A DNA stretch of 56,677 nucleotides. Origin: Gracilinema caldarium. GTDB lineage: Bacteria; Spirochaetota; Spirochaetia; Treponematales; Breznakiellaceae. Where the stretch lies: positions 1 to 56,677 of the forward strand of contig NZ_JAJUHW010000016.1 of NCBI RefSeq assembly GCF_029265695.1. Direction: 5' to 3'. Positions 9,277 through 16,977 of this stretch are shown piece after piece (the stretch's first letter is position 1; each line of letters opens with the position of its first letter). Both the position numbers and the translations under genes were made by a program. The notes under the pieces are model-generated. The model ran no database searches and was not told the origin of the DNA. It worked only from the letters and a program-made list of their open reading frames with translations.

Positions 9277-9596
9277 GGCGGAAGGGCCCGCTCGTCGAGT
9301 TTAAAGAGATAGATGGCGGGCTCCTCGTAGGGGTGACTTTGCCTTAAGGCTTCGAGAACCTGGTTTACCGCATCGTCTGCCACAAGGAGTTCTATACGGT
9401 TTTCTGCAAAGCGCTCGTCCTGCCCAGTCGTGCCAATGAAAGGCGAGGAGCCCGCCAGGGGCCGAAAGCGGCCTTCCCCGGCACAGACAAAGGCACAGTG
9501 GTCATAGTTGCCGTAATTTCCAGCACCGGCAGCAAAAAGGGCAGAAAGGACAGCCTCGGTAGAGTGAGGGGGCACAAAGGTAACGAGGACATGCAT
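9264..9596 (-). CDS. stand-alone YqfO/NIF3-type PII-like domain protein
   Basis: This 110-residue protein matches the PII-like insertion domain of NIF3/YqfO proteins without the metal-binding NIF3 halves. It shows the ordered motifs [21 protein letters not shown] and HPYEEPA, which are typical of that domain. The fold resembles CutA and PII trimers, and the small size suggests a homo-oligomeric binding protein of unknown ligand. It overlaps the 3' end of ugd on the opposite strand by 13 bases. The nearest upstream GGAG is about 13 bases from the ATG, so initiation strength is uncertain. The molecular role is unknown. Confidence 0.8.
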   Translation of the reverse strand: MHVLVTFVPPHSTEAVLSALFAAGAGNYGNYDHCAFVCAGEGRFRPLAGSSPFIGTTGQDERFAENRIELLVADDAVNQVLEALRQSHPYEEPAIYLFKLDERALPPQSR

Positions 9597-9623
9597 GGGG
9601 CGTTCTAGACTCCTAAGCTCATG

Positions 9624-10634
9624 TTATAAGTTCCTCAGCATCACGGTAAAGCGGTTGGGCTCACCGGAATAGGCCCGTACCATGAGCAGCTTAGTTTGAG
9701 AATTGATGGGACCCCCGGCAGTAGACCGATTCGCGGTCAGATTTGGTAGCGAGTTGAGAGTTTCGGTAGTGAGCGACGTTGCGTTAATGCTTACCTTTAT
9801 TGCAGTGGCTTTACCATTTTTTAGATGATCTATATTACAAATATAAAAAACAGCGCTGCCGCTTTCTTCGTGCCAGACAATCATGGTATCCACATGGGTT
9901 GGTACGGGCCGATATGTCTGGAATGCGGGGGGCGCCGGATTGAGATCGGGGAACTCTGGGTAATAGAGGTCCTTAAGGTAGATATCTGTACCATTCCACT
10001 CGGTAAGCGTAACTGCACCCTTGTACGTTCCATCGGCGGTAAAAACCCCAACAGCGGTCAAATATATCCCATCAAAAGAACCAGTCCTTACAAAGACCTG
10101 GTGCACCACCGCCACATAGTTCCCCGAAGGCGAAGGGAGCACCTCTATAACCGGTACAAGCCCGTCTTCCTCGTACATGGGTGAGCCGTCATAGCGAAAT
10201 ATAGACCGTATTTTCTCTTTCGGGATTGCAAGCTGGTAGCGGGCTCCAGTTTGGATATTCCGGACAATACCATAGGTAAGATAGGGGTAGTAGATTGATT
10301 GCGTTCCCCTGCGGTAGTAGACCGGCGCGCTTTGTATCCAGCCCTGGGCCGCATCTCCCCGCTCGTCGGCCCAACGGTACACTTCCCGGCGGTTTCCCAG
10401 GGTCCCGTCCGCCAGGTATACCACATTGGTCCAGTTCCGGGCCGACTCGTCAGCGTAAAAAGGAACCAGAGGGTTTGTCGTTTCATAGACCGACCTGATG
10501 ATGGCGATTTCGTCATCCGATTCGGACCAGACCGCATTGGCCTCCACAAAGGACTGTACATAATTGGGCCACAAAAAACAGGAAGTGAACACCAAGGGCA
10601 GCATTAAGGCAACTAAAACAGCAGAAACTTTCAT
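9624..10634 (-). CDS. putative lipoprotein of unknown function
   Basis: This is an exported protein of about 336 residues with a lipoprotein signal: LMLPLVFTSC places the acylated Cys near residue 19. The mature part is rich in Tyr, Trp and beta-prone segments, with repeated stretches such as VYYRRGTQSIYYPYLTYG and IYLTAVGVFTADG that suggest a beta-propeller or beta-sandwich. No family was recognised. The ATG at 10634 is preferred over a TTG one codon upstream. A TATATT box lies seven bases before it and there is no Shine-Dalgarno sequence, so the message may be leaderless. It sits between the YqfO-like gene and the glycosyltransferase fusion, all on the minus strand. Confidence 0.6.
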   Translation of the reverse strand: MKVSAVLVALMLPLVFTSCFLWPNYVQSFVEANAVWSESDDEIAIIRSVYETTNPLVPFYADESARNWTNVVYLADGTLGNRREVYRWADERGDAAQGWIQSAPVYYRRGTQSIYYPYLTYGIVRNIQTGARYQLAIPKEKIRSIFRYDGSPMYEEDGLVPVIEVLPSPSGNYVAVVHQVFVRTGSFDGIYLTAVGVFTADGTYKGAVTLTEWNGTDIYLKDLYYPEFPDLNPAPPAFQTYRPVPTHVDTMIVWHEESGSAVFYICNIDHLKNGKATAIKVSINATSLTTETLNSLPNLTANRSTAGGPINSQTKLLMVRAYSGEPNRFTVMLRNL

Positions 10635-10687
10635 CAATATGAATATATCACCATTTTAATAATAATTTCCATCATGAGCGAGGATTG

Positions 10688-12604
10688 CTACAGCCGTTCC
10701 ATTTCCGCCCGGGTCCGTTCCATGAGGTTCGCAATAGCTTCCCGTTCAAGGAGCTGTGGGTCAGGATATTGGGGTTCTCCAATGCGTACATATATGGTCT
10801 GGCCGAAAAGGAAACGGAGTAAGCCCCACTCTCGCCTGCGAAAACTAATCCGCAGGGGTACCACCGGAACAGAGGCCTCCACCGCAAGCTGAAAGGCACC
10901 CCGCTTAAAGGGCCGCAGCTCTGCATCAAAACGAACAAGCTCCCCTTCGGGAAATACATGGATGAATCGCCGCTGGCGCAGGAGCCGGGAAAGCTCGTAA
11001 AAAAAGATACGGCCCTCAGTAATAGTTTCCGGTATGGGAACGCTCCCCAGGGCGTTCACCAGAACACCCGCTACGGGAAGTTTAAAGTTGCTCGGCAGGG
11101 AGGTGAATATGGGCTTTTTAGGAAAGGCCGCAAGGCCCACCATGGCTGAATCCAGGGTATGTACATGGTTTGCCACGATGACCGCCCCGCTCTTTCTGCG
11201 AACCTTACGAAGTACTGGGCGGTTTTTAATCCGTACCCGCAGGACAAAGGTACAATAAAGCCAAAGCAGGGGAATCGCGATGGTATAATAAAACACAATG
11301 GAAAAAAGCCGTGTGGGGATCCCCTTGTTGATGCGCCGTTTGTAGTCCCGGCCGGGTTTCTGCTTTTCGAGCCGCTTCGTCTGCTCATCTTTCCGGGCCG
11401 CATCGAACATCTGCTCTGCCTTGCGGATAGAGTATTCCAGGCGGTAAACCTGGGCTCGTTCGCCGTAGGCCGCTTCCATTTTAACTCGTTCCTCAGGGTG
11501 TTCGATCCAGTAATCGCTTTTACGCGCCAGGTCCCGGCTGTCCCCAGCCTTAAAGAGGCTCCGCTCATCCAGGGCAAACTGGCTTGTGGCGCTCTTTTTA
11601 CTGTCCGAAATGACCGGTACCTTGCCGCAGGCGATGGCTTCCAGGCAGGCAATGGCTTCTATTTCCACATCTGCAGCATGTACATAGAGGTCACAGGAAT
11701 GGATCAGCTTGATGAGCTCTTCCTGCTTATAAAAACCGAAGCTGGGCGGATTTGTAAGCCCCGCAGCGAGGCGGCGCAGTTTCTTTTCCCGGGGCCCGGC
11801 GCCGGCCAGGTGCAGTTGAATGCGGCTTTCGTAGGCTGATCTTTTAATCGCCCGAATGAGTACGTCCTGGCGCTTTTCCGGCGCGAAACGGCCTACCATC
11901 AGTATATGGAAGATCTTCGATTCGGCACATCCTCTACCGGGGGCTCCTTCGGCTCGGCTCCCCGCAGCAAAATCCGCATTGGGCCGAAAAGCGGGCTCAA
12001 GGCTTGGCTCCGGCTGAAAAGCCAGCGCTGACTTAAGAGCCTGCTCAGGCCGAAATGCAGGACCAACTCCGTTCGAAATAACATGGAGTCTCCCGCTGTA
12101 ATGGTGCCTCATAAGTTCCCGGGCAATAAAGGGCGAAGGGCAATGGATATGTTCGATCTTCCGGTAAAAACGGATGCGGAACCAATGGTATATAAAAGAA
12201 GCCAATGGAGCACCAAGTTTCCCGAGGCCTGCTCCATAGGTAATGTTTTCAGGCTGCACATGAAAGGCTGCTGTTGCGGGGACTCCCATTTTTTTAGCGA
12301 GCAAGAGTCCCCGGCGGGCAAGCTGCCAGGGCATGAAAAAATGAACCACATCAGCGCCGGTCAGGGCTTCCTGCATAACTTTATGATCATATTTTGCAAA
12401 TAACATGGACTGTTTGTGGGCCACCGGAGTCACAATCGGTATATAGTGTTCTTTTAAGCTATACATGTCGGGGCCTTGAACGCCCACACTTACCACCCGA
12501 ACCTGGTGGCCCCGTTCCTTAAGAGCTTCTACAAAACGATAGGCTGTCATGGTGGTCCCATTGGTCAGGATGCCATAATTATCGATAACAAACACAATGA
12601 CCAT
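10688..12604 (-). CDS. GT4 glycosyltransferase fused to PlsC-type acyltransferase
   Basis: This is a two-domain enzyme of 638 residues. Residues 1 to about 410 form a GT-B glycosyltransferase of family 4, with MVGRFAPEKRQDVLI (236-250) and the EX7E motif Glu314/Glu322 in ADVEIEAIACLEAIACGK. A hydrophobic segment (436-456) follows, then a PlsC-like acyltransferase with NHX4D (Asn479-His480 to Asp485) and FPEGE (551-555). Similar glycosyltransferases make mono- or diglucosyl-diacylglycerol, so a combined role in glycolipid synthesis at the membrane is inferred. An Ala/Pro/Glu-rich insert (about 187-229) separates the two Rossmann lobes and looks like low-complexity expansion. A GAGGATC site seven bases before the ATG supports the start. 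Confidence 0.85.
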   Translation of the reverse strand: MVIVFVIDNYGILTNGTTMTAYRFVEALKERGHQVRVVSVGVQGPDMYSLKEHYIPIVTPVAHKQSMLFAKYDHKVMQEALTGADVVHFFMPWQLARRGLLLAKKMGVPATAAFHVQPENITYGAGLGKLGAPLASFIYHWFRIRFYRKIEHIHCPSPFIARELMRHHYSGRLHVISNGVGPAFRPEQALKSALAFQPEPSLEPAFRPNADFAAGSRAEGAPGRGCAESKIFHILMVGRFAPEKRQDVLIRAIKRSAYESRIQLHLAGAGPREKKLRRLAAGLTNPPSFGFYKQEELIKLIHSCDLYVHAADVEIEAIACLEAIACGKVPVISDSKKSATSQFALDERSLFKAGDSRDLARKSDYWIEHPEERVKMEAAYGERAQVYRLEYSIRKAEQMFDAARKDEQTKRLEKQKPGRDYKRRINKGIPTRLFSIVFYYTIAIPLLWLYCTFVLRVRIKNRPVLRKVRRKSGAVIVANHVHTLDSAMVGLAAFPKKPIFTSLPSNFKLPVAGVLVNALGSVPIPETITEGRIFFYELSRLLRQRRFIHVFPEGELVRFDAELRPFKRGAFQLAVEASVPVVPLRISFRRREWGLLRFLFGQTIYVRIGEPQYPDPQLLEREAIANLMERTRAEMERL

Positions 12605-12712
12605 AGACTGATCCTCATGGGCATTTTAATAAGCGCTGTATTCGTTCACAGCCACACATTATTAGGATAAAATAGTAGTGAATCCTATGTATTTGGTCGA
12701 GGGGGAACCGGC

Positions 12713-13324
12713 GTGAAAGATCTGGATAAAAATTTGATTCAAAGGACTTTGCAGACCCCATTGCCGGGCAAGACCGCACATCTAGCCATGGCCCCGCCCT
12801 GGCGGCGCGATGAACTTGAACCGAAAGCTCACTACCGTCCTTCGGCGGTGCTCATTATGCTCTATCCGGATTCTGGGAATTTGTTTTTTCCCCTCATACA
12901 CCGCAGCAGCCATTTGAACCATCATGCAAACCAGATTGGCCTTCCCGGCGGAGCCCTCGAACCAGACGAAACAGCTGAACAAGCGGCTCTTCGGGAAACA
13001 GAAGAAGAAATGGGAATACCACAAGAAGAGATCAGCATTTTAGGACGTTTAAGTCCTTTGGGCCTTTCGTCTAGCGGATACACCATCCAGCCCGTGGTAG
13101 GATTCTGCGAACAGGTTTCCCATTTTGATCCCAACCCCCAGGAGGTAGCCAGCTGGTTCGCGGCTCCCCTTACCGACCTTTTAGATAGAAACCATATAAT
13201 CGATTATAGGCTGGAAGACGGCCGTTATACCCCAGCTTATCTGCTTTTAGGAAAGCCCATTTGGGGCGCTACTGCGATGATATTGGCAGAGTTTGCGGTA
13301 CTGCTAGAACTGGTAAGGCATTAA
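12713..13324 (+). CDS. Nudix hydrolase (CoA pyrophosphatase-like)
   Basis: This Nudix enzyme of 203 residues carries an exact Nudix box from Gly80 to Ile102 (GX5EX7REUXEEXGU). The preceding stretch LIHRSSHLNHHANQIGLPGG (61-80) follows the UPF0035 pattern seen in CoA and acyl-CoA pyrophosphatases, which cleave CoA to phosphopantetheine and 3',5'-ADP. A GTG start at 12713 is preceded by GAGGGGG at suitable distance. The gene stands alone and is divergent from the glycosyltransferase fusion. CoA as substrate is inferred from the pattern; other nucleotide diphosphates are possible. Confidence 0.88.
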   Translation: MKDLDKNLIQRTLQTPLPGKTAHLAMAPPWRRDELEPKAHYRPSAVLIMLYPDSGNLFFPLIHRSSHLNHHANQIGLPGGALEPDETAEQAALRETEEEMGIPQEEISILGRLSPLGLSSSGYTIQPVVGFCEQVSHFDPNPQEVASWFAAPLTDLLDRNHIIDYRLEDGRYTPAYLLLGKPIWGATAMILAEFAVLLELVRH

Positions 13325-13419
13325 AGGGTGCAGTACCGCGCAGTGCAACAACATCCGCAATAAACGACAGAAAATAGCATTATTTTGCGATTATTTACAG
13401 AATATACAAAAACATCCCC

Positions 13420-13448
13420 TTGAATTTTATTATTTTCAGTCCTATAGT
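13420..13448 (+). promoter_or_regulatory. predicted promoter of the SulP gene
   Basis: TTGAAT (13420-13425) and TATAGT (13443-13448) are separated by 17 bases. The ATG of the transporter lies nine bases after the -10 box with no Shine-Dalgarno sequence between, so the transcript should start two or three bases before the start codon. Confidence 0.6.
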
Positions 13449-13457
13449 TTTGGCACT

Positions 13458-15140
13458 ATGGACATCAAAAACCTCTTTTCACTGGGGAATTTCGTTCCCC
13501 GCACCTTTGAGATCGGCAAAAAATTCCCCTATTCGTGGGAAAGTCTGGCAAAAGATCTAGTGGCAGGGCTTACCGTCGGAATTGTGGCTCTTCCGCTCGC
13601 CATGGCCTTTAGCATCGCTGCAGGGGGCAGCCCCGCTCAGGGTTTATATACGGCGATTTTCGCAGGTTTTTTTATCAGCTTATTGGGAGGAAGCCGGTAC
13701 CAGATTGCAGGTCCTACCGGAGCCTTTGTGGTTATCATTTTCGGTGTCATTAGCCGCCAGGGCATGGAAGGCCTTATTCTGGCAACCCTGCTAGCGGGCC
13801 TCATGCTCATCCTTATGGGGCTCTCTGGGTTGGGCAAACTTATTAAGTTTATACCCTATCCGGTAACTACGGGCTTTACTACCGGTATTGGGCTTCTCAT
13901 TTTTTCCCAACAGGTAAAAGATTTTTTTGGACTGCAAATAGATAAGGTTTCTCCTGAGTTTTTTGAAAAATGGACCCAATATGTAGAAAATTTTCCCACG
14001 CTTAACCCCCTGACCATGGCGGTCGGCATGGGAACCATTGTAGTGATTCTCCTAATCCGCCGGTTTTTTCCCCGCATTCCCGCCTCTGTGGTAGGCGTGA
14101 CCGTCGCGACATTAGGCTGCTATCTGCTGAAACTTCCGGTAGAAACCATTGGCTCCCGTTTCGGCGGTATCCCTTCTTCTTTGCCTGCTCCTACCATTCC
14201 TGCTTTCCACTGGAGCACCATTAAAGCGGTATTTCCCGATGCATTTACCATTGCCATGCTGGCGGCTATTGAATCCCTCCTGTCTGCGGTGGTTGCCGAC
14301 GGCATGACCGGAGACCGGCACAATGCAAACATGGAACTGGTAGCCCAAGGGGTGGGTAATATCACCAGCGCTATTTTCGGTGGTATTCCTGCGACCGGCG
14401 CTATTGCGAGGACCGCCACCAATATCAAATCCGGAGCCCAGAGCCCTGTTTCCGGCATGGTCCATGCCATTACACTGCTCCTCTTTATGATTTTCCTTGC
14501 ACCCATCGCATCAGTTATACCCCTGGCGAGCCTTTCGGCGGTCCTTATGGTAGTCGCCTGGGACATGAGCGAAGTTCACCGCTTCGTACGGATTATTAAG
14601 AAATCTCCCCGCAGCGATATGATGGTCCTACTTACCACCTTTGTTCTTACCGTGTTGATTGACCTGACCGTAGCGGTAGAAGTCGGTGTGGTACTCGCAG
14701 CCTTCCTCTTCTTAAGGCGCATGGTGGAGACCGCAGAAATTAAGCTTGGTACTCAAAACGTGGGATCTGAGCTTGTATATGGCAGTCCTGAGGACCAGCC
14801 CCACGATATGCCTCGGCATCCTAAGGATGTAGAAATTTACGAAATTACCGGGCCCTTCTTCTTTGGGGTGGCGGACCTTTTACAAGACACTCTTATGACC
14901 TTGGAAAAGAAACCACGGGCCTTTATTCTCCGTATGGGACAGGTCCCAGCGGTAGACACCGCCGGCATTGCGGCCCTAGAATCTTTTTTATCCTATTGCC
15001 GTAAACACCATATAGCGCTGTACCTCTCTGAAGTTAGAGAACAGCCCTGCAAAGCCCTGGAACGTGCAGGCTTTATAGACTCTTTGGGAACAACAAACCT
15101 TGTCGCCAAGGTGGAAGATGCACTAGAAGCGTTAAAATAA
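13458..15140 (+). CDS. SulP family anion transporter with STAS domain
   Basis: This inner-membrane transporter of 560 residues belongs to the SulP/SLC26 family, which moves sulfate, bicarbonate or dicarboxylates. Residues from about 30 to 430 form the membrane domain, with signature segments LVAGLTVGIVALPLAMAFSI, GLYTAIFAGF and GGIPATGAIARTATNIKSG. A cytoplasmic STAS domain follows (about 455-560), with VPAVDTAGIAALESF at the expected place. A carbonic anhydrase gene lies 8 kb away, too far to argue for bicarbonate transport. Sulfate and bicarbonate both remain open. Transcription probably starts only a few bases upstream of the ATG. Confidence 0.92.
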   Translation: MDIKNLFSLGNFVPRTFEIGKKFPYSWESLAKDLVAGLTVGIVALPLAMAFSIAAGGSPAQGLYTAIFAGFFISLLGGSRYQIAGPTGAFVVIIFGVISRQGMEGLILATLLAGLMLILMGLSGLGKLIKFIPYPVTTGFTTGIGLLIFSQQVKDFFGLQIDKVSPEFFEKWTQYVENFPTLNPLTMAVGMGTIVVILLIRRFFPRIPASVVGVTVATLGCYLLKLPVETIGSRFGGIPSSLPAPTIPAFHWSTIKAVFPDAFTIAMLAAIESLLSAVVADGMTGDRHNANMELVAQGVGNITSAIFGGIPATGAIARTATNIKSGAQSPVSGMVHAITLLLFMIFLAPIASVIPLASLSAVLMVVAWDMSEVHRFVRIIKKSPRSDMMVLLTTFVLTVLIDLTVAVEVGVVLAAFLFLRRMVETAEIKLGTQNVGSELVYGSPEDQPHDMPRHPKDVEIYEITGPFFFGVADLLQDTLMTLEKKPRAFILRMGQVPAVDTAGIAALESFLSYCRKHHIALYLSEVREQPCKALERAGFIDSLGTTNLVAKVEDALEALK

Positions 15141-15148
15141 ATAGGACC

Positions 15149-15171
15149 GCAGGCAGCCCCATGCTGCCTGC
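15149..15171. terminator. perfect hairpin after the SulP gene
   Basis: Arms GCAGGCAGC (15149-15157) and GCTGCCTGC (15163-15171) pair perfectly over nine bases around a five-base loop, just after the SulP stop. No T-run follows on the plus strand, so intrinsic termination is uncertain; a Rho-assisted or mRNA-stabilising role is possible. Confidence 0.5.
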
Positions 15172-15194
15172 TAGACCTTACAAAATGAGCGGGA

Positions 15195-15200
15195 TATACT
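15195..15200 (+). promoter_or_regulatory. -10 box of the ABC exporter operon
   Basis: TATACT lies seven bases before the ATG at 15208. A TAGACC match at 15172-15177 gives a 17-base spacer. No Shine-Dalgarno sequence is present, so a leaderless message is predicted for the first exporter half. Confidence 0.5.
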
Positions 15201-15207
15201 CCCGGCT

Positions 15208-16977
15208 ATGTCTAAAACAATAAAAAAATATGCAAATCTTCACCGGGCCCTGCATTATGTGGGAGATTCCCGGCGGCTCTTTGGTATCGGCCTCGTTTCA
15301 ATATTGGTGGTAACCATAGGGCAGCTTTCAGGCCCCCTCATTCTCCGATCCATTATCGACGAATCAATCCCCCGGGGAGACTTAACAGGACTTATGATCC
15401 GTGCAGGGGCATATCTGGCCATACTCCTTGTCATGGGGCTCTTAAGCTATATGGGGATAATCACCATATCACGGTTGGGCCTGGAAGTAGTTACCCGCAT
15501 TAAATACGACGTTTTTTCCCACCTTCTTACCCTTCCCGTTTCCTATTTCGATGCCCATCCGGTGGGGGAACTAATATCCCGTACAGAAAGTGACAGCGAA
15601 CGGGTGAGGGAGCTTTTTTCCCAAATCGCCGTCACTATTATCGTGAACACCCTCTTTTTTCTAGGCATGCTGGGAGTTTGCTTCTACTTAGAGCCGAGGA
15701 TTACCCTCTATCTCGCACTGGCAACGCCAACAGTCCTCATTTTAGTCATTTTCGTATTCGATAAACTCAGACATCTTTATGACCTTCACCGGCAGTATTA
15801 TGCCCAGATACTCGCCCGCATTACCGAGTTTATCCAGGGCTGGGATGTTCTGCGGGTCTTTAACCGAGAAGCCTGGGCAATCGCACAGGTTGATGAAAGT
15901 TCGCGCAAGCGGCGGGATGTGGATGTAAAAAGCAGCATGCTCCAGTACGGCATTATGGGGGCTCTTAATTTTTCTCTCGGTCCCCTTTTTATGGTCCTTA
16001 TTATTCTCTTTTTTGTTCCCCAGGTTGTACAAGGAGCCCTGACGGTGGGGACCCTTCTTGTGTTTTTTGAATACAGCCGCCGCATTTTTGAACCCCTCAT
16101 GGCCATAGCCGAAAACATCCGGGGTATCCAGCAAGCCCGGGTTTCCCTGGACCGAATTTTCACAATCCTAGACTTGGAACCGGAAACTGCAAGCAGGCTG
16201 GAGGAGTCAGATGGGGTCATCCATTTTGAACATGAAATTGAATTCCGCCATGTCTGGTTTGCCTACAAGGGCGAAGACTGGGTTCTTAAGGATGTATCCT
16301 TTACGATAAAACGAGGAGAAACTATCGCGGTGGTAGGAGCCTCAGGCTCAGGGAAAAGCACCACCATCGGCCTCCTCTGCGGCTTTTATCGGCCCCAGCG
16401 TGGAGAAATTCTTATTGATGGACAGAACCTGGCAGCCATAGACCTATCCCGTTGGCGGCGGAGCATCGGCCTCGTGCTGCAGGACGTATACCTCTTTCCC
16501 GGCTCGATACTGGAAAATATACGGCTCTATGACGACTCTGTCGGCGAGGAACACATTTGGCAGGCTCTGGAGGCGGTTCATGGGGCAGACTTTGTGCGGG
16601 ACCTGCCCATGGGGCTCGCAAGTGAACTGCGGGAACGGGGCGGAAACATATCAGCGGGGGAAAAACAGCTCCTTTCCTTTGCCCGGGCCCTGGCTTTTAA
16701 TCCCCAGCTCATCATTCTCGATGAGGCCACCGCCAGTGTGGATGTCCGGACAGAACGGAAAATACACGAGAGCATGCAAGCACTATTTTCAGGAAGAACC
16801 GCCCTCGTGGTAGCCCACCGGCTTTCATCAATACAAAGCGCCGACTGTATACTCTTTTTTAAGGACGGCCAGATTGTACAACGGGGCCGGCACGAAGAAT
16901 TACTCGCAGGCTTTCCGCCCTATGCGGAGCTGGTCAGACTCCAGTTCCCTAACCTGGACGAAGGAGGCGAGCGATGA
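15208..16977 (+). CDS. ABC exporter half, canonical Walker B, variant signature
   Basis: This is a half-size ABC exporter of 589 residues: a six-helix membrane domain (about 20-310) followed by an ATPase domain. Walker A is GASGSGKST (377-385). Walker B is LIILDEATAS with the catalytic Glu506, and the switch His is His537. Its signature motif is ISAGEKQ (481-487) instead of LSGGQ. The next gene overlaps by four bases (ATGA) and encodes the partner half. Together they form a heterodimer of the BmrC/BmrD or TM287/288 kind, in which this subunit's Walker motifs pair with the partner's intact LSGGQ to make the active site. The exported substrate (drug, lipid or peptide) is unknown. Confidence 0.92.
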   Translation: MSKTIKKYANLHRALHYVGDSRRLFGIGLVSILVVTIGQLSGPLILRSIIDESIPRGDLTGLMIRAGAYLAILLVMGLLSYMGIITISRLGLEVVTRIKYDVFSHLLTLPVSYFDAHPVGELISRTESDSERVRELFSQIAVTIIVNTLFFLGMLGVCFYLEPRITLYLALATPTVLILVIFVFDKLRHLYDLHRQYYAQILARITEFIQGWDVLRVFNREAWAIAQVDESSRKRRDVDVKSSMLQYGIMGALNFSLGPLFMVLIILFFVPQVVQGALTVGTLLVFFEYSRRIFEPLMAIAENIRGIQQARVSLDRIFTILDLEPETASRLEESDGVIHFEHEIEFRHVWFAYKGEDWVLKDVSFTIKRGETIAVVGASGSGKSTTIGLLCGFYRPQRGEILIDGQNLAAIDLSRWRRSIGLVLQDVYLFPGSILENIRLYDDSVGEEHIWQALEAVHGADFVRDLPMGLASELRERGGNISAGEKQLLSFARALAFNPQLIILDEATASVDVRTERKIHESMQALFSGRTALVVAHRLSSIQSADCILFFKDGQIVQRGRHEELLAGFPPYAELVRLQFPNLDEGGER

